NCBI GenBank assembly: GCA_017537745.1
Contig: JAFYKF010000009.1
Coordinates: 1 to 64,000, forward strand
Length of the DNA: 64,000 bases
Source of the DNA: Candidatus Saccharimonadota bacterium
GTDB lineage: Bacteria; Patescibacteriota; Saccharimonadia; Saccharimonadales; Saccharimonadaceae
Direction: 5' to 3'
A program made the position numbers and the translations under genes. Shown here one piece after another: positions 1 through 7,259 of this stretch (the first letter of the stretch is position 1; the number at the start of each line of letters is the position of its first letter). A model generated the notes under the pieces. The model searched no databases. It was not told the DNA's origin and saw only the letters and a list, made by a program, of their open reading frames with translations.

Positions 1-584
1 GAGCAGCCCGGGTCGAAAATATCTACCACCACCGGTGCATCGCCCGCTACATCTGCATTCACGGTAATATAGTTAAATTGGTAATCGTCGGCATTATATG
101 TGCGGAATTTATCAGGAATTGCTTCAAAAATTTCTCCCCACTCCTCAAACCAACGTCCGGTTGCCTCAAATACATTTTTTGGCTCGTCCTGGTCGATTGA
201 ACACATTTCAGCGCCAAGTGAACAGGCGGAAGGCTTAGTAACATTACATGAGCCAAGCGCCCAGAGAGCAAGTAAAGACTTAACTGCGGTTAGCAGTGCC
301 CAAATTGCCACAATAACAATTATGACTGATAAAACTTCAATAATAGCTGACAAAGGTTTCACCCATTTTGGATGCTTTACAATCACGCGTGACAAAATGG
401 TATTTTTAACATCATCTTTAAATCCGGTCTCGCATTTTTGTAAGCGCACTTTCTTCCAAAGGCAACCCCAAGCCTTTTTGAACATTTTCCAATAAGCTTT
501 GCCAACCGCCGGTTTAAAAATCGAGACAATGGCGACAAATACACCGATTAAAGCTAAAATAATAAAAGCTGCTATACACACCAT
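1..584 (-). CDS. Membrane protein, possible thioredoxin-like domain (C-terminus beyond window)
   Basis: The frame is open from an ATG at 584 to the left edge, so the C-terminus is missing. The N-terminus starts with a hydrophobic segment (MVCIAAFIILALIGVFV), then a basic stretch with WGCLWKK, and a second membrane segment around residues 85-110. The last visible residues, VVVDIFDPGCS, resemble the strand leading into a thioredoxin-fold active site, but the CxxC would lie outside the window, so a thiol-redox role is only a guess. It follows the cysteine desulfurase stop by 18 bases on the same strand and has no clear ribosome binding site, which suggests co-transcription. It could be any two-pass membrane protein with an exported domain. 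Confidence 0.6.
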   Translation of the reverse strand, partial: MVCIAAFIILALIGVFVAIVSIFKPAVGKAYWKMFKKAWGCLWKKVRLQKCETGFKDDVKNTILSRVIVKHPKWVKPLSAIIEVLSVIIVIVAIWALLTAVKSLLALWALGSCNVTKPSACSLGAEMCSIDQDEPKNVFEATGRWFEEWGEIFEAIPDKFRTYNADDYQFNYITVNADVAGDAPVVVDIFDPGC

Positions 585-602
585 AATAAAGCCATTTTAC
601 CA

Positions 603-1766
603 CTAGTTTATTATTTTGCCCAGTACCTTTTTGACTTTTTCAATGTCGCTTGAGCGATTATGAAGGCCCAAAGAAAACCTCACGAGCGGCGGGCATCCTA
701 ACACATGATCCAGATAATAATGTACGCAGAAATACCCAGTTCTTGCCATAATGTCCTCGCGCGACAATGCTTCGCCCAAAAGGTGCGAATCTACGCCCTC
801 TACATAGAATGACATGGTCGGATTTGCTTCTTTATTGATAAGATGAACTTTGGATGAATTATTCAAAAATTCAAATAATTCCTTGGCGTTATTTTCCAGA
901 TTCTGCCAATCGCTTTTTGGTAATTTTTCAATCCAATCAATCGCTGCGCCAAGGCCGATGATTTCGCCCCAGGCTTGCAAACCTGATTCAAACCTAGTGA
1001 ATCTATGTTCCTTGTTGTCCGCCGACAATTGATACGAATCTTTTTTAACATCATCAACCATGCCGCCACCAAGCCAATAAGGCTTCAATACTTTTGCGAG
1101 CTCATCGCTCCAAACAATTACGCCAAGAGATGGTGCATAAAGTTTGTGTGCTGAAAAACAGATTGCGTCCACCTCGACTCCGCGCAAAATATCTACCGAA
1201 TGTGCCATTGCCTGTGCTGCATCGATAATTAAAATCCCGCCGGCCTTGTGTACGGCCTTGCAAACGTCTTTAATATTAAGCAGTTTTCGTCCATCAATAT
1301 TTGAGGCAGCGTTAATAACTACAACTGCGTCGGTAAAATCATATGCGCTTATATCAATCGAGCCATCTTCTTTGCGGACCATCACTTCGCGCGGTAGTCC
1401 AGTTCTTTCAGAAAAAGCAAGAGTTCCAAGGAAAGGCGAATTGTGCTCAATGTCACTCGTCATAACTTTGGCAAATTTAGTTGTATCAATTTGCGACAGT
1501 ATAAGGTTAATTCCATAAGTCGTATTAAGCGTAAAAGAAACAGTATATTTGCGCTCTTTGAGTTTCAAATATTTCAAAACCTTCTCGCGCGCTCCATCGA
1601 CCAAAGCGTCAGTCTCGCGACCCCATCTATATTTAACTCTCTCTCCGCAAGAATTATGTTCGGTATAATATTTATTTAAAGCCTCAATCACTGGCCGCGG
1701 ACGCAAACTTTGACATGCTGCGTCCAAATACACTTCCCCTTCACCTAAATAGTCAAAATCTTCCAT
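603..1766 (-). CDS. Cysteine desulfurase, SufS/class V aminotransferase family
   Basis: 387 residues, close to the usual SufS length. PLP-site features are visible: IDAAQ (Asp182, Gln185) and the Schiff-base lysine in SAHKLYAP (Lys208). The sulfur-accepting cysteine is probably Cys347 in RTGYFCVH, which aligns with the R-x-G-x-x-C pattern of group II desulfurases. The enzyme would remove sulfur from L-cysteine as a persulfide for Fe-S clusters or thio-modified tRNA. No sufU, sufB or sufC is nearby; the neighbour is a membrane protein. A second desulfurase (iscS) lies at 46449-47507. The ATG is preceded after 7 bases by TATAAT (1774-1779 on the minus strand), so the mRNA has almost no leader. 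A related class V enzyme cannot be excluded. Confidence 0.88.
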   Translation of the reverse strand: MEDFDYLGEGEVYLDAACQSLRPRPVIEALNKYYTEHNSCGERVKYRWGRETDALVDGAREKVLKYLKLKERKYTVSFTLNTTYGINLILSQIDTTKFAKVMTSDIEHNSPFLGTLAFSERTGLPREVMVRKEDGSIDISAYDFTDAVVVINAASNIDGRKLLNIKDVCKAVHKAGGILIIDAAQAMAHSVDILRGVEVDAICFSAHKLYAPSLGVIVWSDELAKVLKPYWLGGGMVDDVKKDSYQLSADNKEHRFTRFESGLQAWGEIIGLGAAIDWIEKLPKSDWQNLENNAKELFEFLNNSSKVHLINKEANPTMSFYVEGVDSHLLGEALSREDIMARTGYFCVHYYLDHVLGCPPLVRFSLGLHNRSSDIEKVKKVLGKIIN

Positions 1767-1781
1767 ACCATATATTATACA

Positions 1782-1810
1782 TTGTTTTTTTGAAAAAAGT
1801 ATGATATAAT
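1782..1810 (+). promoter_or_regulatory. Sigma70-type promoter of rplJ-rplL
   Basis: TTGTTT at 1782-1787, a 17-base spacer, then TATAAT at 1805-1810 with an upstream TG (extended -10). Transcription would start near 1817, just before the L10 leader. Confidence 0.8.
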
Positions 1811-1814
1811 TTAA

Positions 1815-1930
1815 TCAGTTACCAAAGACAGTGGCGGTGCTATATGCACTTAATCATGCCACCGAGGCAAATCTTGTATTATTTGGTGACGCTATTTAAC
1901 AATTAGCTAGCTTTTAATATTAAAGATAAC
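1815..1930 (+). ncRNA. Ribosomal protein L10 leader (autoregulatory 5' UTR)
   Basis: Directly upstream of rplJ the sequence carries the hallmark strings of the L10 leader: ACCAAAGACAG, CTTAATCATGCC and CCGAGGCAAATCTTGT. Visible stems are GTGGC (1831-1835) with GCCAC (1858-1862), enclosing GTGC (1837-1840) with GCAC (1846-1849). In other bacteria free L10-L12 complex binds this leader and represses its own operon. Position and motifs agree with that role here; the exact 3' limit is a guess. Confidence 0.82.
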
Positions 1931-1944
1931 CAAAGGAACTTTTT

Positions 1945-2442
1945 ATGGCAATTTCAAAAGATAAAAAGAACACATTGGTTGCTGAACTTACCGAGCTTTT
2001 GAACGACTCCAAAATGGTAGTCTACGCGAAATATCAAGGACTTACTGTTGCAGAGCTCCAAGAGCTACGTAAAATGGCACGCGAGGCGGGTGTTAAGATT
2101 AAAGTAGTGAAGAACCGTTTGGTAAAGGTTGCGATGAAAGAAATCGCTGCCTACAAAGACACGGATGCTTCAAATCTTACCGGTCAATTGCTTTATGCGC
2201 TTGGTACCGATGAAGATTTCGATGCGGCAAAGGTGCTCACTAAATTTGCCAAGACTCATGACAAACTAGAGTTAATTGGTGGTTTTAACGCCGAAGGTGC
2301 TGGTCTTAGCACCGAAGAGGTCAAAACTCTCGGTTCTCTTCCAACCAAGAACGAACTTATCGCACAGGTCGTGGATACACTACTTGGCGGCATCAATGGT
2401 ATCGTGTCTGGCTTGGAAAAGCATGCAGAAAGCAACCAATAA
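1945..2442 (+). CDS. rplJ: 50S ribosomal protein L10
   Basis: 165 residues, normal L10 length. The N-terminus (MAISKDKKNTLVAELTELL) and the core VYAKYQGLTVAELQELR with VKNRLVKVA are typical of L10, which anchors the L12 stalk on 23S rRNA. The C-terminal helix (VVDTLLGGINGIVSGLEKHA) is the part that docks L7/L12 dimers. The start is supported by AAAGGAAC 8 bases upstream. It is the first gene of rplJ-rplL, 21 bases before rplL, under the L10 leader. Confidence 0.97.
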   Translation: MAISKDKKNTLVAELTELLNDSKMVVYAKYQGLTVAELQELRKMAREAGVKIKVVKNRLVKVAMKEIAAYKDTDASNLTGQLLYALGTDEDFDAAKVLTKFAKTHDKLELIGGFNAEGAGLSTEEVKTLGSLPTKNELIAQVVDTLLGGINGIVSGLEKHAESNQ

Positions 2443-2463
2443 TTATTAGAAAGGAATATTAAT

Positions 2464-2838
2464 ATGGCAACTGATATTAAGAAGTTGGCCGAAGAGCTCG
2501 TCAAATTGACTGTCCTCGAGGTTAACGAACTAAAAACTGTCTTAAAAGACGAATATGGCATCGAGCCTGTCGCCGCTGTAGCTGTTGCTGCTGCTGGTGA
2601 TGCGGGTGCTGCTGCCGCTGATGAAAAATCTGAGTACGATGTAATTTTGAAAGAAGCTGGTGCTCAGAAGATTGCAGTCATCAAGGCTGTAAAGGAAGCT
2701 ACTGGACTTGGTCTTGGCGAAGCAAAAGCCATCGTAGATGGTGCTCCTGCTACTGTCAAGGAAAAAGTCGCCAAAGCCGACGCCGAAGCAATGAAAAAAG
2801 CTCTCGAAGAAGCTGGTGCGACCGTCGAACTCGCGTAA
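2464..2838 (+). CDS. rplL: 50S ribosomal protein L7/L12
   Basis: 124 residues. The N-terminal dimerisation helix ([20 protein letters not shown]), an Ala/Gly-rich hinge (around residues 38-56) and the C-terminal domain with [15 protein letters not shown] and [16 protein letters not shown] are all present. L7/L12 forms the flexible stalk that recruits translation GTPases. AGAAAGGAAT lies just before the ATG. The gene ends 24 bases before a strong terminator, closing the operon. Confidence 0.98.
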   Translation: MATDIKKLAEELVKLTVLEVNELKTVLKDEYGIEPVAAVAVAAAGDAGAAAADEKSEYDVILKEAGAQKIAVIKAVKEATGLGLGEAKAIVDGAPATVKEKVAKADAEAMKKALEEAGATVELA

Positions 2839-2862
2839 ACACACTAATGCTAGCTATTGTTC

Positions 2863-2892
2863 AAAAAACCACCCAACAAAGGGTGGTTTTTT
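2863..2892. terminator. Bidirectional intrinsic terminator after rplL
   Basis: Perfect hairpin AAAAAACCACCC (2863-2874), six-base loop, GGGTGGTTTTTT (2881-2892). The A and T tracts let it serve rplL and the convergent membrane gene at 2901-3467. Confidence 0.93.
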
Positions 2893-2900
2893 GAGAGCAT

Positions 2901-3467
2901 TTATTCTTCGCCTTGTGTTGTAGCAAACTGTACGATACTACCCAGTGCAGCACCACCAAATAGAAGTGGGAAATAATAAACCGCTGGATCCATTCCGGTT
3001 GCAAAGAACAGTATCAAGGTAGTAAGTGTATAAGAACCAACCAGAGCGGTGGCCAGGATAATTGCTGGCTTGATAAGCATCACTGCCGCACCCGCCAATA
3101 CTATGCCAATTACGGCGCCGATAATAATGGTTTGGACATCCGTACCAAAGTATTGTACGGTTATCATCATGGTCAGGGCAAAAACTGCAACGCTGATGCA
3201 GACTTTTTCGATAGTAAAACCAAACATCGCTAGTAGCAATCCACCGCAGAGTGGTAAAACATTCTGCCAGAAAGTGTCATTTACGATATCTGGCATCACA
3301 TTTGCTAACGCCGGTAAGAAAACTACCACCAAATTGAAACCAATCAAAAACCAAAGAATAAAGAACGCAATCTTTTTAATTTTAAATCCGGCGAATAGGA
3401 GCAACAAGCCCACTATGGCCATCATAATTACTTCTGTTTGATTAAGAAAACTAAAACTTATATTCAT
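2901..3467 (-). CDS. Multi-pass membrane protein (DUF4203-like)
   Basis: 188 residues made almost wholly of hydrophobic segments: about six helices at roughly 12-30, 32-58, 70-90, 92-108, 112-150 and 160-182, with very short loops and an acidic C-terminal end. The small-residue-rich helices (GAVIGIVLAGAAVML, FGGAALGSIVQF) resemble DUF4203/TMEM198-type proteins, whose function is unknown. I assign no activity. The gene is monocistronic, convergent with rplL, and starts from TGTTATAAT placed exactly six bases before the ATG, predicting a leaderless mRNA. Confidence 0.8.
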   Translation of the reverse strand: MNISFSFLNQTEVIMMAIVGLLLLFAGFKIKKIAFFILWFLIGFNLVVVFLPALANVMPDIVNDTFWQNVLPLCGGLLLAMFGFTIEKVCISVAVFALTMMITVQYFGTDVQTIIIGAVIGIVLAGAAVMLIKPAIILATALVGSYTLTTLILFFATGMDPAVYYFPLLFGGAALGSIVQFATTQGEE

Positions 3468-3473
3468 AAAATC

Positions 3474-3482
3474 ATTATAACA
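3474..3482 (-). promoter_or_regulatory. Extended -10 promoter, leaderless, of gene 2901-3467
   Basis: TGTTATAAT on the minus strand, then six bases (3473-3468) to the ATG at 3467. Expected transcription start coincides with the start codon. Confidence 0.7.
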
Positions 3483-3493
3483 TAACTTGAATG

Positions 3494-4423
3494 TTAGTTA
3501 TAAAGATTTTCAATTTCAATCGATGGACCCATAGTCGTAGTAATAAATACACTCTTCACATAGGTGCCCTTAATTGATGCTGGCTTTTGAGATTTTAGTG
3601 AATCAAAGAAAGTATTGGCGTTCTCGAGCAATTTATCTGCGCCAAATGAAACTTTGCCAAGACCAATATGCACGATTGATTGTTTATCAACGCGGTATTC
3701 AACTTTACCGGCCTTTGATTCTTTGACGGCCTTTTCGACATCCATTGTTACGGTACCGGCTTTTGGATTTGGCATCAAACCTTTAGGGCCAAGCAACCTT
3801 GCGTATTTACCAAGTTTTGGCATGTATTGTGGCGTAGAAATAAGGACATCAAAGTCAATCACGCCCTTTTCAAGTTGTTTCAAAAACTCTTCGTCCTCGG
3901 CGATATCTGCACCTGCAGCCTTAGCGGCTTTACAAACATCAAGCGGGGCAAAAACTGCAACACGTACAGTCTTACCGTTACCATTTGGCAAAACAATAGT
4001 AGTGCGAATATTCTGATCAGCCTGGCGTGGATCCACACCAAGTCTAGCGTGAGCTTCTACAGAAGCGTCAAACTTCACCGGGCTAGTCTTAATCGCGAGT
4101 TCCAAAGCGTCTTTAAGATTGTAGATCTTCCCTTTTTCGATTAGTTTGTAAGCTTCTTGATACTTTTTGCCACGACGCTCAATGCGTGGACGAGTAACCG
4201 GCTTTGCACCCTTTGGTTTCTCACCAGCAGCCTCTGCCGCAGCACGCTCAGCCTTACGAGCTTGACGTTCTTCCTCGGCCTTTACTTCCTCGTAGTGTTT
4301 TTTAGATTTTTTACCAGACTTAGCAAAAGTTTCAGGCTCTGTTGTCTCGGTATCTTTAGTTTCGGTCTCAGCTACTTCAGCAGCTTCGACATCATCAAGT
4401 TTTTTGGCTTCATCTTCAGCCAT
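3494..4423 (-). CDS. rplA: 50S ribosomal protein L1 with long charged N-terminal extension
   Basis: The L1 core spans about residues 82-309 (GKKYQEAYKLIEKGKIYNLK; LPNGNGKTVRVAVFA; LLGPKGLMPNPKAGTVT). Compared with ordinary L1 of about 230 residues there are some 80 extra N-terminal residues: an acidic part rich in E/T/A, then a lysine/arginine/alanine-rich part (KAERAAAEAAGEKPKGAKP). L1 forms the mobile stalk at the E site and can repress its own mRNA. The start is fixed by GAAAGGAT before the ATG. It stands alone, divergent from rplK, instead of in the usual rplK-rplA operon. The extension could bind rRNA or be a disordered lineage-specific feature. Confidence 0.96.
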   Translation of the reverse strand: MAEDEAKKLDDVEAAEVAETETKDTETTEPETFAKSGKKSKKHYEEVKAEEERQARKAERAAAEAAGEKPKGAKPVTRPRIERRGKKYQEAYKLIEKGKIYNLKDALELAIKTSPVKFDASVEAHARLGVDPRQADQNIRTTIVLPNGNGKTVRVAVFAPLDVCKAAKAAGADIAEDEEFLKQLEKGVIDFDVLISTPQYMPKLGKYARLLGPKGLMPNPKAGTVTMDVEKAVKESKAGKVEYRVDKQSIVHIGLGKVSFGADKLLENANTFFDSLKSQKPASIKGTYVKSVFITTTMGPSIEIENLYN

Positions 4424-4478
4424 AAATTATCCTTTCTGTGGTACTAACGGGCACAACCCTCCCACGGTTAATTGAATA
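4424..4478 (-). promoter_or_regulatory. Structured 5' leader of rplA, possible L1-binding site
   Basis: The roughly 55-base leader can fold as GTGG..CCAC enclosing GGG-TTGTG-CCC, separated by an asymmetric internal loop. L1 is known in other bacteria to repress by binding an mRNA mimic of its rRNA site. That this leader is such a mimic is inference; I see only the nested stems and the location. Confidence 0.35.
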
Positions 4479-4484
4479 TAATAT

Positions 4485-4493
4485 ATTATACCA
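4485..4493 (-). promoter_or_regulatory. Extended -10 promoter of rplA
   Basis: TGGTATAAT on the minus strand, predicting a start near 4478 and a leader of about 55 bases. Confidence 0.65.
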
Positions 4494-4506
4494 AATTAAT
4501 TAAGAA

Positions 4507-4535
4507 TTGACAAGAGTAGAAAACAGGAGTATAAT
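4507..4535 (+). promoter_or_regulatory. Consensus sigma70 promoter of rplK
   Basis: Perfect TTGACA (4507-4512), 17-base spacer, perfect TATAAT (4530-4535). One of two full-consensus promoters in the window. Confidence 0.9.
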
Positions 4536-4592
4536 AATAGGCGTTACGTAAATGCTTCTAAAATAATAAATTTAAAGAGGATTTTTGCAAAA

Positions 4593-5021
4593 ATGGCAGA
4601 AAAGAAAGTAATCGGGAATCTAAAGCTTAGAATCCCAGGTGGCAAAGCAACAGCTGGGCCTCCGGTCGGTTCCACTCTTGGTCAGTGGGGTCTTAACATG
4701 ATGGATTTCATTAACCCATTTAATGAAAAAACCAAAGAATTCATGGGCAAAAACGTAATTGTCCATATTAAGGTTTATGAAGATCGCACATTCGATTGGA
4801 CTTGTCTCGGTCAGCCAGTTGATGATTTGATTCGCGAAGCAATCAAACTCGACAAAGGCTCCGGCAAACCAAACGTAGACAAAGTTGGTAAAATTACCCG
4901 TGCACAACTCGAAGAAATCGCCCAGAAGAAAATGGATCAGCTCAATGCTGTCGACCTAGAAGGTGCAGTTAAAATTGTTGCTGGTACTGCCCGTTCGATG
5001 GGCGTTACAGTCGAAGAATAA
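4593..5021 (+). CDS. rplK: 50S ribosomal protein L11
   Basis: 142 residues, standard length. The N-terminal domain shows LRIPGGKATAGPPVGSTLGQ and the loop GLNMMDFINPFNEKT; the C-terminal RNA-binding domain shows GSGKPNVDKVGKITRAQLEEIA and GTARSMGVTVE. L11 binds the GTPase-associated centre of 23S rRNA. It is expressed alone from a full-consensus promoter and ends at a strong terminator, so its usual partner rplA is on an independent divergent unit. AAAGAGGA precedes the ATG. Confidence 0.98.
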   Translation: MAEKKVIGNLKLRIPGGKATAGPPVGSTLGQWGLNMMDFINPFNEKTKEFMGKNVIVHIKVYEDRTFDWTCLGQPVDDLIREAIKLDKGSGKPNVDKVGKITRAQLEEIAQKKMDQLNAVDLEGAVKIVAGTARSMGVTVEE

Positions 5022-5034
5022 TAGTTTCGCATTT

Positions 5035-5064
5035 AAAAGCAACGGTCTCGACCGTTGCTTTTTT
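5035..5064 (+). terminator. Intrinsic terminator after rplK
   Basis: Stem AAAAGCAACGGT / ACCGTTGCTTTT with a four-base loop and a T-run to 5064. Confidence 0.93.
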
Positions 5065-5074
5065 GTCGTCTTCA

Positions 5075-5083
5075 TGCTATAAT
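5075..5083 (+). promoter_or_regulatory. Extended -10 promoter with hairpin leader for gene 5142-5603
   Basis: TGCTATAAT followed by a roughly 50-base leader holding a hairpin (TTCCGCC at about 5092 with GGCGGAA near 5110) ahead of the GGGGG ribosome binding site. Confidence 0.65.
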
Positions 5084-5141
5084 AAAAAAATATTCCGCCT
5101 TGTGTGTCGGGCGGAAAATATGAAAGCAGGGGGTTATACCG

Positions 5142-5603
5142 GTGACACAAGAACACTTGCAGGAAGTAGAAGAGATACGAAGAAACAAATTCTTCGAATC
5201 GCCAGAAGACGAAGAGCTTTGGGAAGAATCATTCATGACGGCGATGCAGCTCTGGGAAGATTTTGCCGAAGGATACCGGACGGCGATTATCGAGTACAAA
5301 TTTCTCGCGGCCGAGCGCCGCAAGGCAAAAATTTGTCCGATTTACACCGTGCCGAAAGGCATCATCAGCGAATATCCTTACGTCCAGTTCTTCTTTTGCC
5401 TCGATGAGGTCTCAGCGCGCGAATATCTTAGGGATATCAGCGTAGAAGAACTGCCGGCCAGGACTATGAACTTGATGGATCTGGTTGAGACGAATCATGC
5501 CTACAACAGCATCATCACGCGAGTGAAAGAATTCCGTTACTTGCAAAAACGTGGCAAACACAAAAGCTATTGCTACGGTCTCTCCGCCAAGCTCTCCAAA
5601 TAA
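5142..5603 (+). CDS. Uncharacterised 153-residue protein
   Basis: GTG start chosen because AGGGGG lies about 10 bases upstream; the ATG at 5119 is in another frame. The protein is soluble and charged, with an acidic helical first third (QEVEEIRRNKFFESPEDEELWEESF), a central aromatic segment (EYPYVQFFFCLDEVSAREYL), and a basic C-terminus. No signal peptide or membrane helix. I recognise no family. It is a monocistronic unit with its own promoter, structured leader and strong terminator, and is clearly more GC-rich than rplK and nusG beside it. That pattern recurs in other accessory genes of the window. Confidence 0.72.
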   Translation: MTQEHLQEVEEIRRNKFFESPEDEELWEESFMTAMQLWEDFAEGYRTAIIEYKFLAAERRKAKICPIYTVPKGIISEYPYVQFFFCLDEVSAREYLRDISVEELPARTMNLMDLVETNHAYNSIITRVKEFRYLQKRGKHKSYCYGLSAKLSK

Positions 5604-5619
5604 CTTCTATACTGCAAAA

Positions 5620-5655
5620 GAGGCCGCCCCGTATGGGACGGCCTCCCCCCTTTTT
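5620..5655. terminator. Intrinsic terminator, likely bidirectional
   Basis: Stem GAGGCCG/CGGCCTC extended by CCC/GGG around GTAT, followed by C5T5 on the plus strand and TTTT on the minus strand. It separates gene 5142-5603 from convergent nusG. Confidence 0.88.
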
Positions 5656-5668
5656 AAAGATTTTTAAA

Positions 5669-6217
5669 TTAAGCTAATTGTTTTACTTGCAAAGCATCAA
5701 GCTCAACGGGAGTTTCACGGCCAAACATACTGACCATAACTTTGAGCTTACCCTTCGCGCCGTCAATTTCGGAAACGGTTCCTTCAAAACCTTTGAATGG
5801 TCCATCGGTAATTGACACCACCTCACCAATCTCATACTTGACTGAGAACTTTGGATCTTCTACGCCCATACGCTTCTTAATTTTAGCAATTTCCTTTTCG
5901 GATACTGGAGTTGGTTGTGTGCCAGTACCAATAAAACCAGTTACGCCAGGGGTATTGCGGATGATGTACCAAGTTTCATCAGAAAGCTTCATGTCGACCA
6001 ATACGTAGCCTTGCAAAATTTTACGATCTACCACTTTGCGCTTGCCGTTTTTAATCTCGATTTGCTTTTCTTTTGGTACAATTGCCTCAAAAATCTTACC
6101 CTTCATTTCAGGGGTCTTAACGCGCTGGTTAACCGAATCAGCCACCTTATCCTCATAGCCACTGTAGGTGGAGATTGCGTACCACGCGCGAGTGTCATCA
6201 TATCTGTTTACTGCCAT
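5669..6217 (-). CDS. nusG: Transcription termination/antitermination protein NusG
   Basis: 182 residues, normal NusG length. The N-terminal NGN domain begins RAWYAISTYSGYEDKVADSV and includes GYVLVDMKLSDETWYIIRNTPGV; the C-terminal KOW domain is GEVVSITDGPFKGFEGTVSE. NusG binds the RNA polymerase clamp and links transcription to Rho or ribosomal S10. GAAAGGATT precedes the ATG. It lies 14 bases after secE, the conserved secE-nusG order, but is not followed by rplK-rplA as in most bacteria. Confidence 0.97.
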   Translation of the reverse strand: MAVNRYDDTRAWYAISTYSGYEDKVADSVNQRVKTPEMKGKIFEAIVPKEKQIEIKNGKRKVVDRKILQGYVLVDMKLSDETWYIIRNTPGVTGFIGTGTQPTPVSEKEIAKIKKRMGVEDPKFSVKYEIGEVVSITDGPFKGFEGTVSEIDGAKGKLKVMVSMFGRETPVELDALQVKQLA

Positions 6218-6231
6218 TTATAATCCTTTCT

Positions 6232-6618
6232 TTAATTACCTAATATTAAACCAAATATAAATCTAAAGAATAAATCGAGGAGTAGAATAATTACCATGAA
6301 GAATGCGGTATAAACAAACACGGCAAAAACCATCTTCCAAGTCGCTTTACGATTTGGCCAACGAACTTGGCGAATTTCCTTCCAAGAATCACGTAGATAC
6401 CGGCCAAGCGCCACAAACGGGCGGAATAATATAAATACCTTTTTACCGCTTTTCTGGCTCTTCTTTTCGGCCTTCTTCGCTTTTTTCTGTTCTTTTAGTT
6501 TGGCTTTTTCAGACTTTTTGTCTTGTACGACTACTTTCTTACGGGTAATCGTCGGCTCATCCTGGGCTTCTGGTTTGGTGGGCCCATCACTTGCCTTGAT
6601 TCTGGTAATCTTTGCCAT
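6232..6618 (-). CDS. secE: Preprotein translocase subunit SecE
   Basis: About 128 residues. The C-terminal 65 residues are the SecE core: amphipathic helix (GRYLRDSWKEIRQVRWPNRKATWKMV) and one membrane segment (FVYTAFFMVIILLLDLFFRF). The first 60 residues are a charged, lysine-rich extension. I place the start at the ATG at 6618, preceded by AAAAGGAG, rather than the upstream TTG at 6636, which overlaps the -10 box. SecE clamps SecY in the protein-conducting channel. First gene of secE-nusG. Confidence 0.95.
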   Translation of the reverse strand: MAKITRIKASDGPTKPEAQDEPTITRKKVVVQDKKSEKAKLKEQKKAKKAEKKSQKSGKKVFILFRPFVALGRYLRDSWKEIRQVRWPNRKATWKMVFAVFVYTAFFMVIILLLDLFFRFIFGLILGN

Positions 6619-6635
6619 TGTACTCCTTTTATTCA

Positions 6636-6644
6636 ATTATAACA
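6636..6644 (-). promoter_or_regulatory. Extended -10 promoter of secE-nusG
   Basis: TGTTATAAT on the minus strand, giving a leader of about 11 bases that is just long enough for the AAAAGGAG site. Confidence 0.7.
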
Positions 6645-6712
6645 CATCAAAAAAGTCTGATACCAGACTTGTCAATAGTATAGCGCACTTTCTGAGAAAA
6701 TGCAATAGCTTT

Positions 6713-6744
6713 TGAAAGAAAAACGCCCCGGTTACCAGCCGGGG
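6713..6744 (-). terminator. Terminator whose loop contains the stop codon of gene 6732-7190
   Basis: Stem CCCCGG (6726-6731) with CCGGGG (6739-6744), seven-base loop 6732-6738 (minus strand CTGGTAA) ending in the TAA stop, then CGTTTTTCTTT. Confidence 0.85.
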
Positions 6745-7190
6745 TCTTCGTCATATATAGCGCCTTTTTCTTCTGACATAATGAACGATTGGTCAGCTTC
6801 TTCGATGGCTTCGGCCGCAACCTCGCCATATATCTCCTCAAGATCGTAGCGAAGAAGCGTAAGGCTATTCATACACTTACTCAACATGGTGACTACCTCA
6901 GGATATTCCATGTCGTCCAATCCAGGCAAAGGGAATTCGAATGTTTCTAAATCGTCCCGCCAGGCTGTAAAGGGATATTCGTAAATACTCGGATCAACCT
7001 CTATCCTGGAGAGTATAGACACGCCCCAATCGAGTAGTTGCCATGGGTCAAATTCGAGGATATCGATTATACCTGATCTAGGATTTACGTCCGAGGCTTC
7101 CATCTGATCCGTTACAATTTTGAGCCACTGCATAAATGCCTGAAAAGGGAGAAAATTGAACAGAAAGTCTTGAATGTCCATGTTTGCCAA
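6732..7190 (-). CDS. Uncharacterised acidic protein
   Basis: 152 residues, strongly acidic, rich in aromatic residues and leucine (FLFNFLPFQAFMQWLKIV; FDPWQLLDWGVSILS), probably helical, with an acidic C-terminus (EEADQSFIMSEEKGAIYDEDPGW). No signal peptide, membrane helix or recognisable catalytic motif. GGAGG lies ahead of the ATG. Small acidic proteins beside mobile-element genes sometimes act as inhibitors or DNA mimics; here that is speculation. It lies 50 bases downstream of the DUF1874 gene on the same strand, but a hairpin separates them. Confidence 0.7.
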   Translation of the reverse strand: MANMDIQDFLFNFLPFQAFMQWLKIVTDQMEASDVNPRSGIIDILEFDPWQLLDWGVSILSRIEVDPSIYEYPFTAWRDDLETFEFPLPGLDDMEYPEVVTMLSKCMNSLTLLRYDLEEIYGEVAAEAIEEADQSFIMSEEKGAIYDEDPGW

Positions 7191-7228
7191 ACCTCCAAAT
7201 AATATTTATATATAGGTAATTAAAGCCT

Positions 7229-7259
7229 CGCGATGTACAGCTAGACGCTGTACATCGCG
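7229..7259 (-). terminator. Hairpin whose loop contains the stop codon of the DUF1874 gene
   Basis: Perfect 12-base stem CGCGATGTACAG / CTGTACATCGCG with a seven-base loop (7241-7247) ending, on the minus strand, in the TAG stop. The tract after it (AGGCTTTAATT) is a weak T-run, so termination may be partial. Confidence 0.75.

Noticed and set aside
100-495. 131-residue plus-strand ORF at the left edge
   Set aside because: Antisense to the open minus-strand membrane-protein frame, which has hydrophobic helices and operon spacing.
6619-6636. TTG start giving secE six extra residues
   Set aside because: The TTG overlaps the TATAAT box, so it would lie upstream of the expected transcript start; the ATG at 6618 has AAAAGGAG.
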